This document shows, piece after piece, positions 35,164 to 46,302 of a stretch of DNA of 64,000 nucleotides (positions within the stretch are counted from its first letter, which is position 1; each line of letters opens with the position of its first letter). The stretch comes from Carnegiea gigantea. Lineage: Eukaryota; Streptophyta; Magnoliopsida; Caryophyllales; Cactaceae. The notes below the pieces were generated by a model. It was not told the DNA's origin. It did no database searches and saw only the letters and a program-made list of their open reading frames with translations. Location: contig JAKOGI010000343.1 in NCBI GenBank assembly GCA_029747015.1, positions 626,151-690,150 on the forward strand, in the 5' to 3' direction. The position numbers and the translations under genes are program-made.

Positions 35164-36021
35164 ATGAACCAGATGAAACCTTGTCCCACTCCTCCCAAGA
35201 GTCGTCTGGCAGGCTCAACAGAGCCCTGTGCGAAATGCGGAAGAATAAATCATGCCGCCCCTGAATGCCGAGTAGGAACTAATAAGTGCATGTGGTGTGG
35301 AAGCCCTGAATACCTTATTACTGCACGCCCCCAAAGGATGAAGGCTGTAGACAAAGGCACAGTAAAACCTTTGGCCTTACCTTGCCAAAGGACCCCACCA
35401 CCAAGGCCTGCAGTAGTAGGACGGGCGTATGTAATGCACAAGAAGGAAGTTGCCGCCTCCGATATGATAGTCACTGGAGCTGTCTTTTTAAATTCAAAGC
35501 CATTTTGGGTATTATTTAATGCGGGTGCTATTCATTCATTTATATCCACCCGAGCTGCCATGCAATTGAACCTGGAGGATAGGAGGATGGAAAGCAATTA
35601 TAGGATCAAGCTACCTAACGATTTTGTGATTGAGTGCCCTATCTCCTATAAACTCATTCCCATTACCATTGGTGAAACCACTTTCTCTGTGGATCTGATT
35701 CAATTTGATTTGTTGGATTTTGATATCATTTTGGGAATGAATTGGTTGCACACTTATGGAACTAAGATTGACTGTGAAGAACTTAAGGTTATTTTAAAGG
35801 ATGCCAAAGGGAGGAAAGGGTGCTTCTGTGGGCAGAGAGAGGAAGAATCTTATCCCTTGATCTTTGCTATGAAAGCAAGTGAGCTGTTATGTCAAGGGTG
35901 TATTGAGTATTGGTGTTATGCTATTGACACCCAAACAAAAGAAGAAAAAGTAGAGAATATTCCTGTAGTTTGTGAATTTGAAGATGTTTTTCCTGAAGAG
36001 TTGCCAGGACTACCCCCATAA
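35164..36021 (+). pseudogene. Gag zinc knuckles and aspartic protease of gypsy element 2
   Basis: A 285-residue open stretch. Residues 20-34 hold a CCHC-type knuckle (CAKCGRINHAAPEC); a second, incomplete CMWCGSPE follows. Residues 110-210 form the retroviral-type protease with WVLFNAGAIHSFIS and FDIILGMNWLHTYGT. The active-site Asp of the D-S/T-G motif is Asn (codon AAT at 35518-35520) and the next residue is Ala, so the protease is catalytically dead by family rules even though the frame is open. The end (CEFEDVFPEELPGLPP) is the canonical lead-in to RT. Confidence 0.8.
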
Positions 36022-37333
36022 AGGGAAATTAATTTTGGAATTGAATTAACCCCTGGTGCCCAACCTACCTCCAAAGCCCCATGTCGTATGGCCCTAATAG
36101 AGCTTAAGGAACTGAAGGTTCAGTTAGATGAGCTATTGCAGAAGGGCTTCATTAAGCCAAGTGTGTCACCATGGGGTGCCCTTGTGTTGTTCGTAAAGAA
36201 AAAAGATGGAACCATAAAGCTATGTATTGACTATACGGAGTTAAACAAGATCACCATCAAAAATAAGTACCCTTTGTTGTAGATAGATGACCTATTTGAC
36301 CAATTACAAGGAGCAGGAGTCTTCTCTAAGATTGATTTGAGCTTAGGGTACCATCAACTCAGGATTAAACCTAAAGATATCCCGAAGACTGTGTTTAGGA
36401 CTAGGTATAGTTATTATGAGTCTACAGTAATACCGTTTGGCCTCACCAATGCCCCCACAGCTTTCATGGATCTTATGAATAGAGTCTTTGGGCCCTACTC
36501 AGATAAGTTTATAGTGGTGTTCATAGATGACATCCTTATCTATTCTAAGGAACAAGGAGGAATATGCTGATCATTTGAGGATGGTGTTATAATCCCTGAG
36601 GGAGCATAATTTTATGGAAAATTCAAGAAGTGTGAATTTTGGTTGGAAGAAGTGGTGTTCTTGGGTCATGTGGCTACAAAAGAAGGAATCAAAGTTGACC
36701 CCCAGAAGGTGAAGGCAATCACGAAATGGTCAAGGCCTACTAATGTCACTGAAATTAGAAGCTTTCTGGGTTTAGCGGGCTATTATCGAAGGTTCATCAA
36801 GGACTTTCTGAAAATAGCTTTGCCCCTGACTAATCTGCTAAAGAAAGCGAATAAAGTTGAGTGGACAGAGAAGTGTGAAAGAGCCTTTCAGGAGTTAAGG
36901 CAATTATTAACTATCGCCCCAATCCTAACGCTACTAGTGGAAGTAAGGGATATACCATCTATAGTGATGCTTCAAAGAATGGTTGGGGTGTGTACTGATG
37001 CAAGAAGACAAGGTAGTAGTATATGCCTCTCGACAGCTTAAGCCTTATGAGAAAAATTACCCCACCTATAACCTGGAGTTAGTAGCCATGGTCTTTGCAT
37101 TGAACATTTGGAGAGATTACTTATATGGGATAGCATGCAAGATCTATGCTGACCGTCAAAGTCTGAAGTATATCTTCACTGAAAAGGAGCTCAATTTGAG
37201 ACAACGACGTCGGCTTGAGTTGCTTAAAGACTATGATTTACAGATTCAATATCATCTAAGAAAAGCAAATGTCGTAGCAGATGTCTTGAGTAGGAAGGCA
37301 CAACATAGCCCAAGCACCGTGGTGATTACCTAG
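36022..37333 (+). pseudogene. Reverse transcriptase and RNase H of gypsy element 2
   Basis: RT motifs in order: [68 protein letters not shown] and the catalytic [11 protein letters not shown], which is intact. RNase H follows with [20 protein letters not shown] and [20 protein letters not shown]. Lesions are a TAG at 36280, stops at 36568 and 36607, and a one-base shift near 36980 that moves RNase H to another frame. RT and RNase H make the cDNA in functional relatives. Confidence 0.85.
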
Positions 37334-38468
37334 TTGAGTCTCTTGAGAGAGCCTAAGGACTTGGGAATTCAACTAGTGTCCTATAGGCAAGCACATGTTC
37401 AACTATCAGCACTTACCTTACAGCCTTCCATCGTGGAGGAAATTCGAGTAAACTAGGAAAGTGATCCTGAACTCCAAAAAATAAAGCAAAATTTAGAGAA
37501 AGGAAAGTCTCCTGAGTTTATAGTACATCAGGATGGGACCCTACAATTCCAAAATCACCTATGTGTACCCAGAAATGAGGAATTACAGAAACAAATCCCA
37601 GAGGTACCAAGATGCACCAAGACCTAAGACAATACTTTTGGTGGAATAATATAAAGAAGAAGGTTGTAAAATATGTAGACACGTGTCTAACCTGCTAGAA
37701 GGTTGAAGCAGAGCATCAGCATTCCGTGGGTGAATTGCGACCCCTAGAAATCCCACTTGAAAGTGGGATTCAATCTTAATGAACTTTATTATAGGTTTAC
37801 CCCTGTCTGCCTCGAAGAAAAACGCTATCTAGGTCATAGTTGATTGACTTACCAAGTCGGCCCATTTTTTGCCAATTAGGGACACTTGGGCAGTTGAAAA
37901 ACTATCCCAACTGTATGTCAATGAGATAGTCTGCCTGCATGGGATTCCCTTAGACATAGTATCAAATAAGGATCAAAGATTCCAAGCCCCTTTTTGGTAA
38001 GCACTTCAAAAGGCCTTTGGGACCAAATTGAACTTTAGTGGCTCTTATCACCTTGAGACAGATCGGTAAACTGAAGGAGTGAATCAAATTCTAGAGGATA
38101 TGTTAAGAGCTTGTGTACTAGAGTTCCAAGGGAAATGGGAAGATGATTTACCATTGGTGGAGTTTTCTTATAACAATAGCTAGTAATCCACCATCAAAAT
38201 GACCCCATTTGTAGCTCTCTATGAGAGAAAATATAGAACCTCACTATGCTGGAGTGATTTGGACGAGGCATTGATCATAACTCCTAAAATGATCTAGGAA
38301 ACCATTGAAGCAATAAGAAACATTTGGGAGCATATTAAGGTTTCCCAGAGTTGGCAAAAGAGCTATGTAGACAAGAGAAGGAGGCCTCTGGAGTTTCAAG
38401 TAGGCGATAAAGTTTTTCTGAAAGTTCCGCCAACTAAGGGTATTAAGAGGTTTGGAGTACTAGAGAAA
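37334..38468 (+). pseudogene. Integrase core of gypsy element 2, heavily decayed
   Basis: The upstream linker reads EIRVN then ESDPELQKIKQNLEKGKSPE and QDGTLQFQNHLCVPRN, the usual approach to the integrase zinc domain. Further traces in several frames correspond to the core (hints of SIK-GSKIP, LNFSGSYH). The three acidic residues cannot be traced in one frame. Confidence 0.6.
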
Positions 38469-38866
38469 TTGAGTCCAAGATATATTGGGCCATATGAAAT
38501 CATTGAAAAGTTGAATCCCGTAGCTTATCGCCTGGATCTGCCAGTAGAACTTGAATATATACATAATGTGTTTCACATCTCTCAGCTCAGAAAGTATATC
38601 CCAGATCCAAATCACACCATTGCATCTGAACCTATTGAGATCACTGCAGATTTAGTGTATGAAGAGCAACCAATCCAAATACTAGATTGCAGGATTAAGT
38701 AGTTGCACAATAAGCAAATATCTCTAGTTAAAGTGCTATGGTCAAATCATACCTCCTAAGAAGCCACTTGGGATACTGAAGAGGAAATGAAAGCCAAATA
38801 CCTACAATTATTTGAGATAATCTTGCATCATGGTAGAGTTCATAGGTTTTGAGGATGAAACTCTTT
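38469..38866 (+). pseudogene. Integrase C-terminus and chromodomain-like tail
   Basis: MSPRYIGPYEIIEKLNPVAY and HNVFHISQLRKYIPDPNH are the GPY/F module of gypsy integrases. After a TAG at 38700, the reading continues with SLVKVLWSNHTS, a stop, then EATWDTEEEMKAKY, the tail that chromoviruses use to target heterochromatin. The stops disable this copy. Confidence 0.8.
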
Positions 38867-38879
38867 AAGTGGGAAAGGC
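38867..38879 (+). other. Polypurine tract of gypsy element 2
   Basis: aagtgggaaaggc directly precedes the LTR start TGTAATGG. Confidence 0.7.
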
Positions 38880-41374
38880 TGTAATGGCTCAACCCTAAAT
38901 TATGTTTATTTATTTAATTACCTCATGTTAATGATTTTCTCAAATTTATTTATAGCATTTAATCATCCCGGTAGGGAAAATTTTATTTGGCCATCACTTG
39001 ACAATTTCGGGTTTTATTTATTTATTTATTTAATTATTAATGAAAACTTTAGAAGAATTGATAGTAGGCCCTAACAAGTTTAATCTAAGTAATTTATTTT
39101 GTTTTCCGTAACATTACAAAAATTTAAATTTGAGTACGCAAAAATGTTATCGTTGCGAAGTGTTTATTCCCGAATCCAACTTTCTTTGGCCCAATTTAAA
39201 GCCCAACATGTTCGCTTTTTTAACCTAACTAATTATCATGATTAAGCTTAACCATAGTTAGCCAAAAAGTCATTTTGAAGATAAAAACTCAGCCAAGTTG
39301 ATTTAATTAATAAAAAAAACACAACCCAACCCGAAACCCATCTTCTCTTTCCTTTCTCTCTCTAGCACACCAGCCCCTCCCCCGGCTATTGTTTTGTGTT
39401 TTCTCGCCAATTTTGACCAGCCCTGGTTGCCTCCGACTCCCTGATGTCCTAGCACCACTAGCCACCATCCTCCATCATCAAAACCACTAAACATCACCTT
39501 CATCTCTACTTTTATCAAGCTTAAAGTGAGTAACCTTAATCTTGATCTTGTTAGTTTTGATTTTTATCTTAGTTTTGATTCTTGTTTTGATGTTTTTGAT
39601 TGTTGACCATGACATTTTGATAAGAAATAAGAGTCATTTTGATGTTGATCTTGGTGGAGTTGAATTGGGAGTATGTTAGGGTTAGGGTTATTTATAATCA
39701 TGCAAACTTTAAGTGGGAAGTTTATTTTCCTTGGATTCTTATATTTGATTTAGTTGTTTTAATTTCTAATAATATTATGAGGTTGTTCTTGGTGATCTTG
39801 GATGAAGTGGAAGTTGGCCAAAAGTTGGGGTTTACCTTCCTTTGATAGCAAGCATATTATTAGTGTATATTTGATTAAAAGATGATCTTTGATGTACATG
39901 ATTTGAAGTGAAATTGAGTGTGATGGTTTTGTATGGTGATGGGAAGGATCGAAGCCTTGTTACATGACTTTAGGGTGTGATTTTGGATGGCAATTGTGTG
40001 AAAATAAAGGAGAAAGCCTTAACAGTGAAGGCTGGAAAATTTCAGTAAATAGGGCAAGATTTGTGATTAAATTGGTAACTATCAAGCCATTAAAGAATTA
40101 CGATTTCTGATAGGTGGATAGTTTAGTGTGTTAGATTTTAGATTCCTTCTGAATTACCTTAATCCGAGGTTTGTGAAAAAAGTTATGGCCGTTTTATCAG
40201 AGCTGCGCAGGTTAGACCAAAACTGCATACTTGTGTCCTAGTCCCATTTTAGGAACTCTATAGTGGGAATCATATTTGGTGTTCTAAATAAAAACTTTTT
40301 AGGACTTCTTAAGCTTCTAATATTGGGGTTTTCGATCTCAATCAGAGATTGGAGGAATAAGTTACGAATCATTCTTTCTAAGCCCTTGTTATGCTCTTAC
40401 TTTCCTTTTACTAACTTGTTATCTATTAAAATAAAAATATTTGCTAATTATATGTTCCTATCATGATATTTTGAACGGAGTCAGGGCTTAATCTATTATT
40501 TCCTTTCCTTCTGTGTGTACTTCCATTTCACTGAATTTCATTAAAAGTACTAGGCATGTTCATTGCCTGTATCTTTAGAAATCAGAACGTATTTATCAAA
40601 ATTACAATATTTTGGCAAGTACATCAATGAATCAGTTTAATCAGTGACATACCACATAATTTGGGACCCTATCAGTTATCATTATAGGGCATTGCCCTTC
40701 AGTTACCCACGCGACTTCATGCTAGGTCCCCTGATCGACTTAGTAGGTATACACCTATCCACAGATCGTAACATTTACGAGGGACTCACTATCAGATAAT
40801 AATTAGCAATGCAGTTTTATATTCATCACATTCCTTGTTTTAAATTAAAATGAATTGCAATGCGGGCCCAATCAATTTTTCAACGATCACTTGACAAGAC
40901 AGGGATGCATGTACTAATCTTCGATTCAAAGTTTGAAATGTTTTTATGTTTTGTTTTAGAAAAATGTTCAGTTAATCGCCTTTAGGCGGGCAGGACGGCT
41001 GAAGGTGATAAGTGAGCAAGAAAGTCAAAACAAAAAGGGATAGTGGTGTGTTAGTGCTGAGATGTTTTGGGCACTGTATTATGAAACATTTTGATGTTAA
41101 AGCTATATACTCTACAAGCATTATTATATTTTAATGTAAACCCTGAAATAGTTAAATGGTTTGACTTTAGAACGATTTATTTATGGTTTGATGGGTTGGA
41201 ATTGTGTGAATGCCTTTTGATGGAAATCATTGATTAGCGTTGCTAAAATTTATCATTTACAAGCAAAGCCTTATCCTTTTAGACAGTAGTAATGCCCTTG
41301 TCACTTGGGATATAACTTCTAATTAGTGAAACTATCAGCGAAATTAGCAACATATGTACATTTGGGGCATTACA
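38880..41374 (+). repeat. 3' LTR of gypsy element 2
   Basis: It is 2.5 kb long, starts tgtaatggctcaaccctaaa and ends ggggcattaca. It shares start-region words (accctaaat...tgtttatttatttaatta) and end-region boxes with the LTRs of element 1, so the two elements are related subfamilies. Confidence 0.88.
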
Positions 41375-41700
41375 TATCGTCATTCAAGCACTATGAGGTA
41401 AGATCCGCACCCCATAGCAAATTGTCATGATGATCAAAGATGTTCGAAGGTGGTTGAGCTAAGCAGATTGTATTGTCATCAACCATATTTTTTGGGAGGC
41501 AAACATGGTCGCATACTGGTTAGCAAAATTTAGCCATTTAGTTACTACTATATCTACATTTGACTATTGTCCTTCCCCAATTCTCGTATCCATATTAGTT
41601 GATGACTGTCAGGTGCACTCTTATGACAAGAGGCACCTAACGGTTATTTTTGCCCATTTACCCTTGTCAAAAAAATATAAACATCCCAAAGTGTAACCTC
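41375..41700 (+). pseudogene. RNase H fragment of non-LTR (LINE) type
   Basis: The frame includes FWEANMVAYWLAKFSHLVTT, preceded by MMIKDVRRWL-type sequence. In plant LINE-associated RNase H domains (RVT_3) the C-terminal motif is REANxVADxLAxxG; here the catalytic Asp of VAD is replaced by Tyr. The downstream 20 residues (STFDYCPSPILVSILVDDC) are a typical tail. No other LINE part is visible. Confidence 0.5.
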
Positions 41701-42358
41701 ACCCTAGCCAATCACTACTTTGGATAATCATTCAAAAATCATTCAACACCCATAAGTGAAACTTAGAGATAGAATGGGGATGAGATCGAGCATAAAATGA
41801 TTATATGAGAACTTCCTGTGCTAAGTGGCTGGCCGATGATGCTAAAGTTGGAGGTGTTCTCAATCATCAGGGCTAATGCATCGTGTTGTGAGAGGTAATG
41901 CATCAGACAATCAATCACAAAGCAAGATCACTAGGGGTATTAATAAACCAATACAAACAGGTTATCTCTAATATATTGCATATACTATTTTCACTCTATC
42001 TTGCGCATATTTGCAAAATCTAAAGCAACAAAAATAGTTTTATCTTGTAATTGCATATTTTTACCAATATAAAAATTATTCGTCACCAAATTTTTATTAC
42101 AATAAGTTGCTTTTTTTTATAGTGACTAGTCAACCATCTCATGATATGATCATCGAAAATATTTTCAAAGGTTAAATTCACCATGTCCACATACCATAAG
42201 CCAAATCATATTCAACATAAATGGTCGTTGTATACCCATTGATAAGTTTAACAAGGAGTACATTCATTTAAAGATTAAGCTTACATGCCACCAGTGTGGT
42301 AAGAAGGTAATTTCCACATAGCGTCAAGTAGCACTAACAATTTCATTATTAGAGTTAT
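41701..42358. other. Unassigned sequence left of the LARD element
   Basis: No gene recognised. Bases 42230-42358, which flank the target site GTTAT, join in one direction with 52471 onward once the LARD element is set aside, and may belong to the same degraded viral or retroelement relic. A CHQCGKK reading at 42286-42306 is suggestive of a zinc-knuckle start but too short to classify. Confidence 0.35.
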
Positions 42359-45300
42359 TGTAAGACCCGCCTTCTTTATTTTACGTTAACGTGTCTATCT
42401 TACCTTTTACATTATAAAATTCGTATTTTTATTAACTACATGATTTAAATTATTATCGATGTGCTTATCTGAATGATAATTTTATTAAAAAGAATGTTTT
42501 CGTTGTTATTAATATTATTATTATCAGTTTTGAAAATCTTTCGATGATTTTTAGCAAGTGTTAATATAGGTTATTAGCGGGCACTAAATCGAGCGAGAAC
42601 CCGAATACCATTATGTTGCCAACCTTAGATATAGTTTGATGTTTATTAAATTGAACCTAGATATGTTTGAGAATGAATAATCGATGAATGGTCAGGTCAT
42701 CGATTATTGAATTTAGAATTTGGGATGCGAACTAAGATAGCGGTACCGATTCCTATGTAGCTTGGAATAAAAATATAAAGGAGAAAGGGAGGGGCATTTT
42801 AGTAATCTTATGCGTGACCTTTCTCCTTCCTCCCCACGCGACCCCTCCAAACGCATCACTCTCTCTCTCTCTCCTTTCTGCGCTTCTTCTTCCTCCCCAT
42901 TCTGTCCTCCATTATAGAAGCGGCCCAAGTCTCCCAAAACTCTAGATTTTTAACTCAACCCAGCTCAAAAATTCTCATATTTCACCTCCCCATCATCAAA
43001 TCAACCCCTAGCCATGAAATCTGGGCGAAAAACAAAGAGGAACCACTAGGATTTTGGCGGACTTGGGCGTTGTTGCGGGGCATTGAACGCATACCCAGAC
43101 TCAGCCATGCAACCTTGCCCCTAGCTTCTTCAATTGCCATACAAATTAGGGTTGGATTCGCAGTAAACGTTTGGGGATGAATATGGGATTCGAATTGCAC
43201 GGATCGGGCATGGTTTGGCGTCTGGTTGTGCGGTCAGTGAGCTAGGGCCGAGGGTTGAGGTTTTTTAGCCCTCAAATTCGAGCCAAGGCCCTTAGAACGG
43301 GTCATAAGCTTGGAGTCCAGGTGAGTGTTTCTCGCCTCCTAAGTGTTAGTAGTTTCGAAATCGTTTTAACCTTTAAGCTGCGTTGCATGTGAGTTTGCGA
43401 TTAGTCAGATCGATTGGGGTTATGCATGTTCTGTTTCAGCTGAATTTAGTTTTAATTGATGCATATTAAATTTAGTTAGTCTATGCCTGAAAGTGACTTC
43501 GAAATAACCTAATGATGCCTTGAATCGATATATGTATGCTTAGTTAATTCAGTAACTTCGAAGTGAAATATGAATGTTTAGAATCGATACATGTACACTT
43601 AGTTAAATTCATGCTCGATTAATGGCTTTGAAAAGAAATAAGTGTGCTTAGAATCGATGCTTGTGTGATTAGTTAGTTTATACCTGAACCATGATTTCGA
43701 AATAATAAATGAACACCTCAAATGCGATAAGATTCCTGTTTGATTAGTTTAGTTAGTTTGTTAAGTGTTATTTCAAGCAAAGGCACTATAGACGTATACG
43801 TAATGTGGTTATATATATATATATATGCTTGCGGTAACGCTCCGCTGGATGGTGCTGCTTGCCCAGGTAAGTGCATAAACCCTATTACACATCTCTTCAT
43901 AAGTTTATGATAACATGTTATGATTATCAAATTAAAAATCGACATGGTAGTCGGATAGCTTGAGGTGGAACTAATGAGAGTTTGAGGTTCTTTGTGGTCA
44001 GTTGCTATGTGAGGAGAGAGCTTGGGTTGTGCATTAGCCGCAATTATGTGGATTGCGAGGCCATGTGTGGCTTATGTTGAGATTGATTAATTATCAAGTG
44101 TCATGAATGTGCCATGTGTGAAACCCTTCCCTCTTGAAATTGATAAATGATGCTATGTGAATGATTCGCGAACGTAGTAATCCTTAAAAGGGTTGTTAAA
44201 AGCATGTTTTCACCATTTTGAATGTTTCTAAAGGTTCACCAATTGCCTATTAGTTTATAAAATGTTTATGACATAGAATGATCCTAAATCATCGAACTAA
44301 TCAGTAACTGACCCAACTAAATAGTCGATAGGTTTAGGAAGTTTAAAAGTGACTTCGAAAATGTTTTAAGGCTTTAGTTTGTTAATGTCTCCTCCTTTGA
44401 GTTCAAAAAGGACTGAAACGAACTGAAAAGGGCAACTGAAGGATTTTTATTACAAAACTTAGTTTGAGTTATATGCTAGCTAAGCACTTTAAGTTTTGAA
44501 TCAGTTTTGAAATGTGAGCTAGCAAATTCACAACAATTTTAAAACGGTTTCCAAGTTGAAAATGAAAGACCCATATCCAAAGATAGGGTTATGGGCTCTT
44601 TTGCTAGAAAAGGAGATATATGAATAAGCATAAGAACTCACATGTGTAAGTAATTATGTTTATATTTATGTGTACGTTGAGGAGCTACTCTGGAAACTTT
44701 AAGCTTAAGTCTGAGATCCAGAAATGGTGGCTTAGTATCCCGCCTGGCACAACATAAGCTATGTTAAGATTACTCAAGGATGGCGGTTTGAATCCCGCCT
44801 GAAGTCTCAGTATGTAAGTTATGTCTCAGCATAGTATGATGTTTGTCTGGATAGGCGTATGTTGCCGCTCGAGTTTGGCTAGCTCGGGATGGCAGAAACA
44901 AAGTACCTCCAAGAGTTTAGTCTCTTCACTTATGTGCTCAAATCATTATGTATGTTACTTTTAATAAATGATGATCTTACGCCAAGCGTATTTTCCTAAT
45001 GAATAAGAAAAGCAGTTGGCGTTACGCCTTTTTAAGTATTTCAGAAAGAATATTTTTAAGGGTCATTATAGGACCAACACGGAAGAGATTCTTTTAAAGA
45101 ATAAGAGCCTCAACGAGGCTAAGAAAAGAGCTTCATGAGCCTCAAGATTGCTAAGAAAAAATTTTTTATGAGCCCTACGAGGCTAAGTAAAGTGTTTTCA
45201 ACGAAAGAAAGGAAAATTTCCATGAATGCCTAATGAAAAAGGTTTCTAAGCATAGTCGAATGCGATTTAAAGTAATATGTGGCCATGTTCATATAATGCA

Positions 45301-46302
45301 TCACGCATATGAGATTGAATGTGCATGTTCTATGAAAGAAACCTCATTGCATAATCTCTACTTCCTGTGTTTAAGCATCTCGTGTGAATGCATTGGCTAG
45401 GCAAGGCATAACTCACATGTATATCATATAACCTATGAAAGACAGTTCTGTGCTTAGCCTCGTTGCTTGCTTATGTGTTTGACTACTTGTTAATAAATGA
45501 ACTTAGTCATTCAGGGACCTAGAAATGTGTTTGAGTGGTTAAAATGAAGTTTATGGTTAGTGATCCTTCTATAAGGGTTTTATGAATGCCTAATATGATA
45601 GTAAAGTATGAATACGTGAGATGTGACTATTAGAGATATTATTACCTAAAATTGTTTTGGTTTTAAGGGGGTTGGGGGACACTCACTGAGTGTGTGGTTG
45701 CTCATCTCATTACTCTTTCCCCATTTTCCTTAGGTCTGCATCATGACAAGTAGGAGCCAAGTCACTTATGCCAAGATGGATTCTATTCTTGCTTGCAAGG
45801 TATCGTGTGTGCCCATTTGAAGGCATCTTACGTGTTTAATGAACTCATGTAAAGTATTCCTAGATTTATAAATATTTGTAAACAAGTATTCCAGTTCATG
45901 TAGTGTATTCAGTTTAGGAGTCGCTCTGTACAGCCATGTGTGCCAACCATCTTATTAATTGGTTGTCTTTTTAGTCGAGATTAGTTACAGTTTGGGATGT
46001 AAACCCCAGTACTCCGATTGTGTGAACCATTGAGTTATGTCTTTCACTTTTCCTGTATTAATGAACTATGTTGTTTGATGTATTCCGATCGAGTTGCTCG
46101 TTGAGTTATGAACTCTGGCGTGTAGCCATTGAGCTTCTTTTAAAATGTTTTTACGCTTCTGTTGATCTGCAGGGGTTTATTGTACGGCTTTTAGCTTGAA
46201 AACGGTTAGTTTTTAGGAAAAACTCTGCCCGTTTCACCCTGGAATTTAATAGAAAGTTAAGAAAACGTAATGCTCTTGGCTCTAAGGGGTTGGGGTGTTA
46301 CA
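42359..46302 (+). repeat. 5' LTR of the LARD element (3.9 kb)
   Basis: It starts tgtaagacccgccttcttta and ends ggggtgttaca. It contains a strong splice-donor motif (gagtccag then gtgagt at 43321) and a strong acceptor (ttttccttag near 45735). Short open frames inside are not conserved in the other copy. Confidence 0.93.

Larger units (their letters stand above)
32269..41374 (+). mobile_element. Chromovirus-type (Tekay/Del-like) Ty3/gypsy element, element 2
   Basis: A 5'-truncated LTR (32269-32992) is followed by a tRNA-iMet primer site, an extra degraded ORF, gag, protease, RT, RNase H, integrase and chromodomain-like remnants, a polypurine tract and a full 3' LTR (38880-41374). The order and the tail motif VKVLWSNHTS then EATWDTEEEMKAKY identify a chromovirus. 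Most ORFs carry stops, several of them C-to-T type. The sequence after the 3' LTR is tatcg; the left target copy is lost with the truncated LTR. Confidence 0.88.

Noticed and set aside
41505..41696. 63-codon frame as a host gene
   Set aside because: The start resembles the tail of a LINE-type RNase H and nothing gene-like surrounds it.
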